A stretch of DNA of 64,000 nucleotides from Diphasiastrum complanatum. Lineage: Eukaryota > Streptophyta > Lycopodiopsida > Lycopodiales > Lycopodiaceae. Below are positions 21,318 through 33,455 of this stretch, piece by piece. The notes under the pieces were generated by a model. That model saw nothing but the letters and a program-made list of their open reading frames with translations, was not told the DNA's origin and made no database searches. The stretch is taken from positions 20,604 through 84,603 of the forward strand of contig MU832153.1 in the NCBI GenBank assembly GCA_029204225.1, read 5' to 3'. Within the stretch, counting starts at the first letter, position 1; the number at the start of each line of letters is the position of its first letter. Both the position numbers and the translations under genes were made by a program.

Positions 21318-23332
21318 ATGGTAAGTGAGGCCACAACACCACCCATTCAAAAACCACAAAAACCTCGGTTACAAAAAAATAAAATTATTGATACAAAATT
21401 AACCAAGCATCAAAAACAGATGCGTGCGAAGCTTAAACAGCCGATAAAACCCTTGTCTAAGGAGACAGAAATCAAACAATCAGACCAAGCTTCCATGTCT
21501 GGTAGTGAATTAACTCAGATGATTTCCAAAGTCCTAGAACATTTTGTGGACCCACCTTTCGATCTTCCACAGAAATTCAAAGATTTTACATTGGATGACA
21601 TCGTTATCCAGTTATCACAGCCACATCGGGAACCTACACCAAGTTCCAATTCCTTTGAAGGACCCACTAAGACAATTCCACTAAACCTTAAAGATCCTGA
21701 CGAGGACATAGATCGAATGGTTCATGTTGGTGCACATCTGTCATCAACCCAACTGTCTGATCTAGAAACTTTATTACGCAAATACAGTAATGTATTTGCA
21801 TGGAATTATACCGAAATGAAAGGAATCCCCCCTGACATAGTAGTACATCGGATTCCTCTAGAAGACAATGTTAAGCCTGTTAGGGCTAAACCTTACCGCA
21901 GTAACTCAGTCTATCGTGAGAGGATCGATGAAGATATTAAGAAATTGCTGGATGCTGGCTTCATTTATGAAGTCCAACATACTGATTGGGTATCACTCAT
22001 TGTGGTTGTAGCCAAGAAAAACGGCAAGCTTCGTATCTGTGTCGACCTCAAGAACCTTAACGCGGTTACAAAGAAAGACCATTTTCCCTTGCCCTTAATG
22101 ACCCAAATATTAGAGGAAATGGCAGGAGCTGAGGCCTTCAGCTTCTTGGATGGATTCAGCAGCTATTTCCTTGTTCAAATAGCCCCTGAAGATAAACATA
22201 AAACAGCTTTTGCCACAGAGAACGGGGTTTACGCTTATAACGTTATGCCTTTGGCTTATGTAATGCCCCCTCAACATTCCAACAGGTCATTCAACTGGCC
22301 TTTCAAAATCTGTTACATCGGGTCGTGGAGATTTATCTCGACGATCTAGGTGTACATTCTTCCGCTGCTATGCACCTAGACACCTTGGAGAAAATCTTCA
22401 TTCGTTGTCGTAGGTTCGACATCTCACTAAACCCTGATAAATGCCAAATATGGGTCACCCACGGAGTTGTACTCGGGCATATAATATCAAAGGACGGTAT
22501 TTCTACCGACCCGTCAAAAATCAAGATTATCGTGGACATGCCCCTACCTGCAACAATGAAGGAAGTATATGTCTTCCTCGATCATACCAACTATTATCGC
22601 ATCTTTATAATCGACTATGCCGGCAAGGCACGCCTCTTTTATTTAGTTGTGGTAGATCCGCGCTGGACCGAAGAACGAATTAAGGCCTTTGAGGAGTTGA
22701 AAACAGCCCTCATGACGGCTCCCATACTCCGCTCGCCAGATTACATGAAAGAGTTCCATGTGCATATTGACACAAGTAAGTATGCCATTGGAGGTCTTCT
22801 TGCACAACCGGACGAGGATGGCAAAGACTTTCCCATACGTTTCTTAAGCAGGCAACTGGTGCCTACTGAAGTAAACTATACAACTACTGAGAGAGAAGCA
22901 TTGGCGATGGTCTATGCGGTACAACAACTAAGACATTATTTATTAGGCCAGACCTTTGCTTTCTACACAGACCATCAAGCACTTCTATATATCGTTGATA
23001 AGACCTGTAAGACGGGACGAATAGCTCGATGGCTACTGATTTTGGAGGAATTTAATTTTCGTGTAGTCGTTCGAAAAGTGTCCCAACATTTCATGGTGGA
23101 TCACCTTTCTAGACTACCAAGTGCTGAAAAAGCAACTGCACCAGTCAACGATGATCTTCCTGATGTGTGCCTTTTTCAAATCGATGCTACACCCTTATGG
23201 GCTGAGGAGATCACTCAGTTCCTCACATTAGGCCGACTAAAAAAAGGCCTGACTACAACGGAAAAAAAAAATTCTAATAAAAACAGCGCCCTTTCAATTA
23301 ATTGCGGGACAACTTTACAAAAGGGGCATTGA
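21318..23332 (+). pseudogene. Gypsy F reverse transcriptase and RNase H
   Basis: RT blocks in order: RAKPYRSNSVYRERI, LRICVDLKNLNAVTKKD, FSFLDGFSSYFLVQIAPED, HKTAFATENGVYAYNVMPL. A frameshift between 22258 and 22325 follows, then the catalytic EIYLDDLGVHS (about 22325-22357) and GVVLGHIISKDGI. RNase H shows FHVHIDTSKYAIGGLLA and FYTDHQALLYIVDK and ends in VDHLSRLP. The YLDD pair is intact. The wording FLDGFS rather than FMDAYS sets it apart from typical Tat elements. The last part runs into an A-rich tract near 23260-23280 with loss of frame. Confidence 0.88.
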
Positions 23333-23339
23333 CGGCATT

Positions 23340-24285
23340 ATTCGACGATGTGCTTATGAATCTGAGATACGACCGATAATATCTCAGGCTCACGAGGGCA
23401 TTGGAGGTGGCCACTTTTCTGCTAAATCCACAGCGAAGATTATCCTTCGAGCAGGATTGTGGTGGCCATCTTTGTTTAAAGACACATTTGTTGTCATTAA
23501 AATGTGTGATGTCTGTCAACGAGCAAAGAAAAATACCAAAGCAGACTTCACACCATTGACTCCCATTATAGAAGGCAAAGCCTTCCATAAGTGGGAGATT
23601 GACTTTGTTGGACCAATCAGTCCAGCAGCAAAACATACCCAAGCTCGATACATCCTCATAGCCACAGATTACGCCAGTAAGTAGGTGGAGGCTCGAGCAA
23701 CGAAGGACGCCAACGCAAAAACAGTTGCACGTTTTCTTTACGAAAACATTATTACCCGTTTTGGCTGACCCATAGAGCTTATTAGTGATCGCGACACGCA
23801 TTTTTTAAATGCTATCGTTGATAATCTCCTACGCCATTACCTTGTCGTTCACAGAAAAAGTACACCTTACTATCCTAGGTGTAATGGCCAGGCTGAATCA
23901 ACTAACAAAACAATATGTAAAATTTTGACCGAGATAGTTGAAACTAGTCGTTCTGATTGGGAAACAAAACTTTTCTCAGCTATCTGGGCTTACCGCACCA
24001 TCTTATCACGCACAACTAGTTAACAAACGACGCCAAAAGGCCTGGCATGATCGTCACCTGCGCAATACAGATCTACACTTATGTGACCAGGTGCTTCTTT
24101 ATACATCAAAGAAACACCCCGGCAAATTGAAGTTCAGAAGTGAGGGGCCATATGTTATTAACAAAATATTTTCTAATGGTGCAGTCCAGTTACAAACACT
24201 TGACGGGACACTCCTAGACACTGTCGTAAACGGTGGTCGTCTACGGCGGTACTACGAAGAGTTGTTCTTTGTTGACCCAATTTAG
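23340..24285 (+). pseudogene. Gypsy F integrase
   Basis: The zinc-binding region ends with CDVCQRAKKNTK (about 23503-23538). The core follows with WEIDFVGPI, a TAG near 23683 in the block YASKxVEARATKD, FLYENIITRFG then TGA near 23767, ELISDRDTHFLN, TPYYPRCNGQAEST and DWETKLFSAIWAYRT. The C-terminal block GKLKFRSEGPYVI and GRLRRYYEELF closes at 24285. The D, D, E catalytic triad is readable if the two nonsense codons are ignored. Integrase inserts the DNA copy into the host chromosome; this copy cannot be made whole. Confidence 0.85.
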
Positions 24286-24680
24286 GATCTTTTCTGATGT
24301 AAAAAAAATAACAATAAATAAAAAATAAAAAATAAAAGCCTATTATTTTAATGTTATTTTATTCCTTTCCTTGTACATCTCGTTTTTTTATGCCTATTGT
24401 TCACCTCGTTCCTTGTTTATACTTCATATCATTACTTATGTACAATCTATGCATTTTTCTTTTTTTTTCTTCTATTCATACTCATGGGTCATGGATGTTC
24501 TAGATCGACAACTGATAGGCTATCATTCTCACACTTCTGCCACCTCACCTCTATCTCACTGGTATCTCAGGATACACCTTTTTCATAAGAACTTCTACTC
24601 TGAGCCACAGTCATATTTCTTTGAAATTCTTCACTTGCATCAAACAGATCCATTTATTCATCATGAGGTTTTCTCAAATC
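24286..24680 (+). other. Gypsy F spacer after pol
   Basis: This segment is AT-rich (AATAAATAAAAAAT near 24310-24335) and then pyrimidine-rich. I see no coding motif. Confidence 0.4.
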
Positions 24681-24968
24681 CCAACCGAAGTGCTCCTGTC
24701 GAATCTCAACCGGAGCACTCCGCTCAAATCTCAACCAAAGTGCTCCTTCAAATCTCAACCGGAGCACTCCACTCAAATCTCAACCGAAGCGTTCAGTTGA
24801 ATCTCGACCGGAGCTTCCCTGTCAGATCACGACCGAAGTGGTTCTGTCAAATCTCGACCGAAGCAGTCATTTCAAATCTCGACCGGAGCTTCCCTGTCAG
24901 ATCTCGACCGAAGCAGTTCTGTCAAATCTCGACCAAAGCAGTCATTTCAAATCTCGACCGGAGGACAT
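24680..24968 (+). repeat. Tandem array 2 in Gypsy F (25-bp unit, ACCGGAGC core)
   Basis: About eleven units built on ATCTCAACCGGAGCACTC and ATCTCGACCGGAGCTTCC. The core is the same as in array 1, seven kilobases upstream, but the second half of each unit differs (cagtcatttcaaat, ttccctgtcagatc). Confidence 0.88.
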
Positions 24969-25617
24969 ACATTTGAATTTCATGAACCAGCATGTCCCAT
25001 CTCCCTTGCAACCAGACGACGGCGGCAATAAATGCCCTCACCCCGAAGCCATTCGCACCTTAGCGAAGTGCGAGCTCAAGCATCTTCTGGCGACGATCTG
25101 CGGTGATCTTCTTGCTATTGTATCCGATCCTGGCGCTCGACTGTTCAATCCTTCAGTGATCAACCACCAACTCTACACTCTACCAACTACCATCATTCTC
25201 ACTCCCTTACGAGCGCCATCACCAAAACTTTGAAACCCAATGTCGCCGGCAGAATACCTCATATCACAAATTCTCGCATGCTGAGGGGTAGTGTCATGCG
25301 AGCACTCATCACGCTCCTGTCACACTATTGAACATCCTAAAATCACTATCACAGATCGTATACCTTCAACCCGCTTCATTCCTTACAGATCCACATCCAT
25401 AACATTACAACCCTTGTCAAACACCTCCACTTGCTGTTATTCCACTCCCCATCTTTCTTAACTCGACCTCACTCTGTTCACCCTCCTTTACATCATCCTA
25501 TTTCGTTTACCACCCACACTGTTCTATCCAACACAACCATCTTCCACATATCTCCCTTTCCAAACCCTTTGATACATCACTCCCCACACACTTTCCAAAC
25601 CATTCTGCACCCTCACT

Positions 25618-25925
25618 TCCCATCTCAACCGGATCCCACTTCTTCAGATCTCAACCGAGGTCCTCCCTTCCCATCTCAACCGGAGCCCACTCCTCAGATC
25701 TCAACCGAAGTCCTCCCTTCCCATCTCAACCGAAGCCCACTCCTTCAGATCTCAACCGAAGTCCTCCCTTCCCATCTCAACTGGAGCCCACTCCTTCAGA
25801 TCTCAACCGAAGTCCTCCCTTCCCATCTCAATCGAAGCCCACTCCTTTAGATCTCAACCGAAGTCCTCCCTTCCCATCTCAACCGGAGCCCAATCCTTCA
25901 AATCTCAACCGACGCCCTTACCACT
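25618..25925 (+). repeat. Tandem array 3 in Gypsy F (~50-bp dimer unit)
   Basis: Alternating units of the type CCCATCTCAACCGGAGCCC and TCAGATCTCAACCGAAGTCC form a roughly 50-base dimer repeated about six times. They end just before the extra coding region. The TCTCAACCGGAG core is shared with arrays 1 and 2. Confidence 0.88.
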
Positions 25926-25984
25926 GTCTCACCCCTCAACCGACACAGTTTTTCCAGAACCTCCCTTCTTCCAGTTTTCCCACC

Positions 25985-28900
25985 ATGTTGTCCAATCCCA
26001 GTTCAAGTTCTGATGATCCCGAAGCAAGCAAGCTCGCCATCCAGCTATGCAAGTTAGACCTTACAGAGATGCAGACCTGGTACCAGCAGGTGGAGTCCTT
26101 CTTCAAGGAAATTTAATTTCAGATCCATGTCTTGATAGGCTATCAAAGCTCGTATCTGGTACACATGGCATATGCCAATTATCGTACCACGACAAGATCA
26201 TGTCAAATCATAGTTCCTCCTATAAGGAATTATGTTTATAACGTATCTTTTGCGGCAACCGACTTGCAACCTTATGGGTTCCCGCGAGGACCAAACACTA
26301 TCACAAGGGCACTCCAAAAGATAGAGCAAACGACATATTTCAAGTACATTGATTCCTCTGTGACCAACTGGAAGAATAAGGATGGGTACAGGCTAGAAGC
26401 CATCAACGACAAGCAACTTCAAGCAGCATGTGCCTATCTCACCAGATGCACACAAAAATCTCGAATGAAAGTGCTAAGGGTACCCATGTCCCTGTTTCAC
26501 ATGATGGCAGATTCACGACTGCATGCCCAAAACCTCTACGATTGGGCACAATTTGCTTCGAATTGTCTTCATGAGTGCATTAAGAACAAGTAGCCCATCA
26601 CAGTATTGGGATATCTGATGACAAATATCACTCTTCATCAAGTACAAAACGGCCCAAAGCTTCAACAACAATTGCAGCTTGCGGACAAGGCATGGGAAAT
26701 TCCCATTGAACACAAGAAGTCCAAGCGTGCAAGAATAACTTCACCATCGGGATCCTAGGCTAAACGAGTCAACACCAGTATCCTCCCTCTGGTGCAGAAG
26801 CCAAGAATCCCACCAAAGGATCCACAAACAGCTCCAACTTCCAGAGCTCAACAGGTAAAAACCTCAAGGGCTCAGTTGCCGGGCACACGGCAACAACGAA
26901 AGCAAGAGAAGCTTCAAGCTAGGAGCACATCACCGGTGGGATCAGTTTTCGATGGTTCCACCTCAGATGGTATCAGCTCGTCAACAGCATCACAACAACA
27001 CTCGTCACCCTCACATGTCATTGATGGGGGTGATGGAGCAACCACTTCAACATTGGCACCTGACACGACATTACCTCAAGTCACAAGTCAGCCAGATGAA
27101 GCCACCACCCCACCCACAATGATTACTACGCCAACGCCACCAACATCACCACTAGCACAAAAAAAAAAAAAAATTTGGGGGGGGGGAGTGGGGATATCCA
27201 ATCCCCAGGACACAGAAGCGGCTCAGCAACCACAGGCCTAGCAAGTCCACACGCTGGACACGTCGCAATATTTTGATGTTGCGGACCTGATGGAAATCAA
27301 CGATGACGAAAAGGGGAAGCAGCCAGAAAGAAGTCAAACCCCTCCACTAACCACCACCACAACAGCTACTAACATCATCCCTCCACCTCTACCTCCACCT
27401 CCACCTCCGTCTTCAACTATAACACCATGTTTGTTTTGGGTTTAGCCTCGCCATCCCATACCCCAGATCACTACCCAACCCTCACTAACCCTGAAAAGCT
27501 CACTGAAGCAGCCAAGCGCTCGATGATTGGCCTATCCGAAATGAGCTACCACATGCATTGGTTGGTGAGCCAGCACCAAATGCTCAAGAGCAAGGTCCAA
27601 CATCAAGACCAAGAGATTGTACGATATCAAAGGCTGGCCAAAGAAAAAGAGGAAGAGACAGTGGAAACCAGATCCGTGATGGCTGGGCAGAAATCCACTC
27701 TGGAAGAGGTCCAACAACAACTGAAGCACCAAAATGGTCCAAATGGACCAAGTACGAGACAGATCATCTAGTGCAATGATAGTCGATGCTCCTCTAGTGA
27801 AGCCCGAGGACATTCAATTTCAGGCCCCACAGGCCTCAGCCTTCTGGATGGAAAAATATGTAAGGCTAATCCAAGAACGGGAAGCCGAAAAACGAAATTT
27901 CGAAAACATTGTGGCCAAATAAGAGAAGATCATCCTAGAGTCCCAGAAACAACTGGAAGACACTACGAAGGCCCTGCAACAAGCCTTAGACAAGGTGAAC
28001 CAACTACGGGACACGGCGTGCAAGGCTCAAGCACGTGCTCAATCAATAAAGCCGCGGGATGATGATGAGAATGATGGCGCAGGAAATCAAGACGGGCAAA
28101 CTCACCCATCAGACGATAGCTCAGGATCGGGTGGCCAAAGAGTCAGTGTTGCTTCCATGACTTTTTCCCGACCCCCTCCTACCTTTAACCCTTCCTCCTA
28201 CTCCGCATTTTATTTTTCTGAAACATTCATTCCAACTTACCCAATTCTTCCATCTCCCCTCTCTTCATCATCTCCTAGCAAAATAATGGTCCAATCAAAA
28301 GGTCCAGCTAACACTTACAAAGCCCGACGGGACGAGTTCCTCCAACAACTCCACTCCCTCGGTGCTGCGTATAACTTGTTGATTCCACCTTCTCCTAAAT
28401 CGTTCACCCCCGCACCCCTCTCCCCAGATCATTCCATCCCCGACCTTCTAGAAACTAACATTGACATGGGGGGTGATGATGACTTCTTGGCAGACCAACC
28501 AAAAACGAGAAGGTTCTCACCCAGACCAGACACAAGTGCACCTGAGCCATCGACAAGCGAGCGGGCTAAAGAGAAAGATACGGGAACCAAGGCCCTAGAT
28601 AATTATCTGCGGCCTCAGCTATGTAGGACAACTTCCCCTACTAGGCCCAGAGGCAAACTGGCTGACACAAGGGAGTCAGAGAAATTTGAGAGAAAATACC
28701 CTCCCAACATGAGGGGAGGCAAAGAAAACATTGATCAAAGCCAATACTCCACCAGGGCCGAGATCATTGTCGTGCTACAACCGCAGCCAGAATGGCGAAG
28801 TAAAGTCCTGAAAGATAAGAGGCGGCTTCAAGAATATTTGAAAGCACCAGCATGGAAGCGAGTGGATCCTTTCTACATGCCACTCAAATGCAAAAACCCA

Positions 28901-29412
28901 TGGCCAGTGGAAAAGCCCCGAGTGGAGTTAGTAAACTGGCCAGTCATTCTGGAAATCTCAGAAAAAACCTCCCCGGATGATCTGAGGCTACAGTTACTCA
29001 ACTTCGGGCACAAATACAAATCAAGTGCCGATCTCTGGTGCAGGAAAGTGCCAAATATTGCAGATCCATGGCCTTTCTGATGCAGCAAGAGTGTTTTTGG
29101 GATCTAGGCTTGGATCCAATTAGGATCAATCCAAATATGGCCCTCTAGTCAGAAGAAGACCATGAGATGATGGCCAGGCTATACTATAGAGCGACCTTCA
29201 TGTCGTCACGCTATGTGACCATGGTGGAAGACTGGCAAGAAATGGGCTTCATAGAAAAAATCAGAGAATATCCGGGGCCCCTCAACTTCAGAAGTAAGCT
29301 CCGCTTCCAAGTTTTTGAAGCCCTGGGCCGGAAGATGAGCGAGCGAAAGCAGACTGCACGACGACGAGGTGAGCAGGATTCACAAAAAGTGCTCAAGAGG
29401 GCTGGTATGTAG
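25985..29412 (+). pseudogene. Extra coding region of Gypsy F downstream of pol
   Basis: An ATG in good context (caccATGt, 25985) opens a frame with no RT, integrase or gag motif. The first part (TEMQTWYQQVESFF, a TAA at 26114, then DLQPYGFPRGPNTITRAL and MSLFHMMADSRLH) looks globular and ends with a TAG at 26591. It is followed by a Pro/Thr/Ser-rich stretch (26800-27240). Then come coiled-coil-like segments (KVQHQDQEIVRYQRLAKEKE near 27595; ESQKQLEDTTKALQQALDKV near 27940). A longer open part at 27995-29080 is Pro/Ser-rich with a charged end. Additional ORFs at this place are known in Athila (env-like) and some Tat elements. I see no signal peptide or membrane segment, and I cannot assign a function. 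Confidence 0.55.
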
Positions 29413-29569
29413 CGGCCAATTGGGAGACTTCTAATTTTGACGAATAAATTTTGCGGATAATAAGCACTTGGTTTTACGGAAGCGAACAAAAATCCATGCT
29501 TTTTCAAGTGCCAAGCGGAAGACATCATCGGTGTTGCAGTGGGTCCTGCAACAGATTAGGGTTGGATAA

Positions 29570-30540
29570 TGTTAGCAGATTCTAGGGAATCTCCAAGTGT
29601 CGAGCCAAGCTGAAGACACAAGTTATCTCTCACCCATGACCGAGGAGGTCTCAGAAGGAAGAGAGCAGAAGAAGCTGAGAGCCGAGGAAATACTAGCTAG
29701 GAAGACAGTGAGTTAACTATGTGAGCCTACATGGTGTATCCCAAAGAAGGAATGACCATGTAGGAGCTAGTAATGTTTCCTAGGCATTGTAAATAAAGGT
29801 AGACCTCCCTTAAATTAGTTAGAGTGAGCCACCTTTTGATGGTGACTCTTAGTGGAAGGGCAAATTCCACATGTAATTCTAATTTAGTGGAATTGCCACA
29901 TGGGCTCCACATGGGAAGCCTTCTTGCTTATTTAAGGGCCCCCTTCTCTTGTGAGGGAGCTTTGATTGTATTGTCAAGTTCTCTTGAGCAAATAAAGCGG
30001 ATCCTCCACGAGTTCTTGATGATAGCTTAGCTCCTTGTTCATGGCAATGCTCTTGAGTGAGATTTCTATGAGCATGAGTAAACTAGATAGGCTGGTTTGT
30101 GGTATAGATCTTGCATACTCCCTTACAACCCAGTTCTTGATTGTTCTTGAGTAGTCTAAGCATCAAGTGATGAGTGTTTCTTGATTCTCAGATTGTTAAA
30201 ATGTTGTTAGGAATCTAGTTTCTTGAATCTTGTTTCTTGTTTCAGTAGTTAATCTGGTTCTTGATTGTTTTCTGATTTAGTAGTTAGTGGTAGGATTGCT
30301 CTCTATATTGAACGTTGATCTTCTTGAGCTTTGTCTGGTTACATATGTAGCTAAGTATCAGATTGGAGTTACCCACTGACAGGCTGGGAATACATGTTTA
30401 AACCTGAGTAATGCTTCTGCTCTGTAACAGTTCTAATAAGAAGAAGAACCACAAAGAACCGTAACAACAAAAGCAAAGTAATCCAAGAAGAAGAAAGAGA
30501 TAAAAGAAACGTGTCCACAGATTCAGTGAATCCGTCAACA
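29570..30540 (+). repeat. 3' LTR of Gypsy F (971 bp)
   Basis: It runs from TGTTAGCAGATTC to GTCAACA (TG...CA) and is flanked on the right by CTTTG. The last ~190 bases match the 5' LTR closely (gattggagttaccca, then gacaggctgggaatacatg). It includes an AATAAA-like signal near 29989 and therefore probably the transcript end. Confidence 0.88.
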
Positions 30541-30545
30541 CTTTG

Positions 30546-31314
30546 GTTGTGCAGCTTATGCACATATTCCTGATAAGCTTCAAAAGAAGCTTGATGAGAA
30601 AGCTGAACAGGGATATCTGGTAGGATATGACAACAATTCGTCATACTATAGAGTCTACATGCCAGGTTCGAACATGCCATTGTGAAGACAGTCAGGGATG
30701 TCAGATTTGATGAGAGTAGAACGATGGCCAATAATGATCATGTCAGCTATGAAGTTCTTGAAAGACAGTACCCCATTGGAAAGCACTCACAAAAGTCATG
30801 AAGTACATCCAAGCAATAAAACATCTCAGCATCGAAGGATACATAGATGCAGATGGGCAGGGGATATCGATACCAGATTATCAACTTCCGGATTTGTATT
30901 TTTATACAATCAAGACCCAATCTCTTGGAATAGCCGAAAGCAGACCTTAGTAGCATTATCATCAACCGAATCAGAGTACATTGCTGCCACGAATGCTACA
31001 AAGGAGGCAATTTGGTTGAGGCACCTGCTAGCAGAAATCGACCTTGCACAGTCACATCCAACGACCATCTTTTGTGACAACCAAAGCACCATAGCTCTCT
31101 CTCTCTCAATCCGAGATTTCATTCTCGAAGCAAGCATATCGAAATCATGTATCACTATTTAAGAGAGAAAGTGCAAAGCAAGGAGGTATCATTAGTCTAC
31201 TACAGGACAAAATCAATGGCAGCACATTACTTCACAAAGGCTCTGTCAACGGAGCACCATCTCAGATTCAACGACATGTTAAATCTAGAAATCAAAAGTT
31301 TTCAGGATCCACAT
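30546..31314 (+). pseudogene. Copia C, distal part: integrase end and RNase H with RT deleted
   Basis: The block FGCAAYAHIPDKL directly continues Copia C across the Gypsy F insertion. The integrase/RT linker (GYLVGYDNNSSYYRVY, VRDVRFDESR) runs to about 30790. The reading then jumps near 30800-30850 straight into RNase H (AGDIDTRLSTSGF, ALSSTESEYIAATNATKE, CDNQSTIAL). Essentially the whole RT, including YVDD, is missing, which marks an internal deletion. Further breaks follow 31100. C is therefore dead for reverse transcription. Confidence 0.85.
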
Positions 31315-31324
31315 TAACAGGGAG

Positions 31325-31560
31325 TGTTGGAATTCGATGCTCAGCCTCAAATCCATTCAATAATGAGCATCCTGAAAAACCAGAAACAGAAGGCTCTAAT
31401 TTCTGAACAGAAGATAAAAAAACTCAAGATCGAATTTTCTAGAATTTTTCGATATCGGATCGACTTAACAAATTCTATATTTTTCGAGTTGGTGTATATT
31501 TTTCGAGTCATTGTTTTGATACTTGTAAATTACGATACTATCGGGGTCTAAAATCCCACA
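31325..31560 (+). repeat. 3' LTR start of Copia C (right end unknown)
   Basis: The purine tract aacagggag precedes TGTTGGAATTCG at 31325, the expected polypurine tract and LTR start. I found no matching copy at the 5' side, so the end shown is arbitrary within a few hundred bases. Confidence 0.45.
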
Positions 31561-32959
31561 AAACAACTTCGCGTTGACAGTCCGCCCACTTTGTACATGC
31601 ATTAGCTGTAATGAGGTGGTTGTAATAACTGCAACAAAACGGTTGTTGTAGATATATTGTAGTACATCAATCGTAGAATCTTCATCAGAAAACTTCTTCT
31701 GATAATTCTTAATCTGGTCAATCTTTTGGTAGCCAACGTTATCACGCTCACAACTGTAAGCTGAAGTTATCACTTCAAGCATTGTACTCACTGTTTGATA
31801 TTAATCAGAGTGCAAATCTCAGCCTCACGCTTGTATCGTTTCATTGTGCATGTGTGTGAATCATTCAATTTGAATATTGTGATGCTGTCTGTTGTGCTTC
31901 CGATCCTACACCAAGCTTGCTCATCAACTTCCGCTCATTCCCACTGATTTCCAACACCAACCACATCTATAACATACATAAAAATAGTGAGATTACCATC
32001 TTCCACAAAACATGCAAAAGGATAACATTTTCAAATCAATAAATATGCACTCATAAAAGTAGGCCACATCAGTAGTCCCCAAGCTTACATTTCATGGGAA
32101 TGTAAAATCCCTAGTAAAGCAGAGAATGTCCAAATACAAGATTTTGTGTTGCTTTGAGAAATGTCATCAAAAGCACTATTGATTTAAGTGTGATTGATTA
32201 TTACATTGCAATGACATGACGACACTTAAGTCAAAGACTCAAAAAAATTGACTTGCTTTGAAAAGATGCATCCATGTCTCATTTTGTGTAGTGGATTTGT
32301 CTCAATGAGCAAAATGTTTTGCAACATGGATGCATTAAATTTTTTTGTATGTATGTTCACAATAGAACAACCTTGCATTTTTTGGTGGGATGAATATAAA
32401 TACCCTCCTTCTCTTTCCCCCATGGTATATAAATGTATACATGTAAATGAGTACTCCTTGACCCAGATTTATCATATTAAGTCGGCTTTGAAATGTTTGG
32501 TGAGAAAATGTTTTATTTTCCATCATGACATCTTCAACAAAATCATACATTAGCAATGTTCTCAATGCTATAGGGATTTTGCAGCGCATCCATAGAATGA
32601 TGCAACAAGTAGTGCCACATCATTCTTCGAGTAGCATATAAATTGTAGGTTTAGGACCAAACATAGATGATGATGAAGAATTTCTTCACACACCTCGCGT
32701 ATAAGTCATTGGTGGTGGTGGTGGCTATCTCCAAAGCTACCATTTTTCAAGCCTACTCCCTCTACTCTAGGACCATAGAAAGACATTATTACCATCTACC
32801 TCCTAAATGGAGAGAAGTTGGATCTCTCGCAAAGTTCAATCATACATTAGGGGTAACCTTTGAGGTTGCCTCATAAAAGACATAATCGCCACACATATGA
32901 CTCCAGTGGTTGATGTGGCACATATCTAACAAATATTGATCGGCTTTAACAATACTCTC
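31561..32959. other. No gene recognised upstream of SEC23
   Basis: I see no family motif. Short open frames such as 32667-32876 look like chance. The region may hold the rest of the Copia C LTR and old repeats. Confidence 0.4.
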
Positions 32960-33035
32960 GGTTTCAACCTCATATGTGGCAAGTTTAGATCGTCTTTAAC
33001 AACTTAGGTTCTTAACCTCATACGTGGCAAATTTT
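32885..33035 (+). repeat. Short imperfect tandem repeat upstream of SEC23
   Basis: Two to three units of roughly 50 bases share the order (t/a)cgtggca, then gatcg(g/t)ctttaacaa, then aacctcat. They lie about 0.4-0.6 kb before the SEC23 start codon, so they fall in its presumed promoter. No regulatory role can be shown. Confidence 0.5.
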
Positions 33036-33455
33036 GGTTGGTTGTGTGAATACATTCACTTTGGCGAGTTTTAGGGCTTTCTTGAGGGAGGCTAGTTTTG
33101 TGAGTCTTAGGGCTTACCAAGAGGAAAGGGAAGGGGTAGGTCACACATGTAAAGTGAATATTCCCTCTTACTACCTTTGAGTCAGCTATGGTGCCAGTTG
33201 CTGCTGCTGCAGGAAATGGTGACGACGAAGATCCACAATCCGAGGAGATTCCACACATCAATTCTCTGTTTTCTTGCGATTTATATGTCATTTTTTTGCT
33301 TCTGATACATCATTACTCCTCTGCTGGATCTTAACCCTTGACCCATTCCGTTGGTGAATGCAGAAGAAGAAAAAATAGGTCGATACCATTTTATTTCATA
33401 TCGTTAGTGGTTGATCTGCAATTGTTCATCTGTCTCTGATCAAGAGGAGGGCAGC

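Larger units (their letters stand above)
16701..30540 (+). mobile_element. Gypsy F: 13.8-kb Ty3/Gypsy element nested in Copia C
   Basis: The element is bounded by LTR sequences and by the 5-bp direct repeat CTTTG at 16696-16700 and 30541-30545, the integrase target-site duplication. Order: 5' LTR, primer site, tandem-repeat array, gag, protease, RT, RNase H, integrase, two more repeat arrays, an extra coding region, 3' LTR. Large size, repeat arrays in the untranslated parts and an additional ORF after pol recall the Tat/Ogre and Athila groups of plant Gypsy elements. The primer site TGGCGCCG is also used in Athila-type elements. Placement within these groups is my inference. Every coding block carries stops or shifts, so it is inactive now. 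Confidence 0.9.

Noticed and set aside
24371-25850. Open frames of 130-200 codons around arrays 2 and 3
   Set aside because: Same reason: period-driven reading through tandem repeats and low-complexity pyrimidine tracts.
17240-25925. Regularly spaced repeats suggesting a CRISPR array
   Set aside because: Units are contiguous with no unique spacers, and the context is a plant retrotransposon.
27150-27200. A-tract followed by a G10 tract as a quadruplex or regulatory site
   Set aside because: It lies within decayed Gypsy F coding sequence, and a single homopolymer run is better explained by slippage.
32667-32876. Short ORF upstream of SEC23
   Set aside because: No motif, and it lies in probable promoter or repeat sequence.
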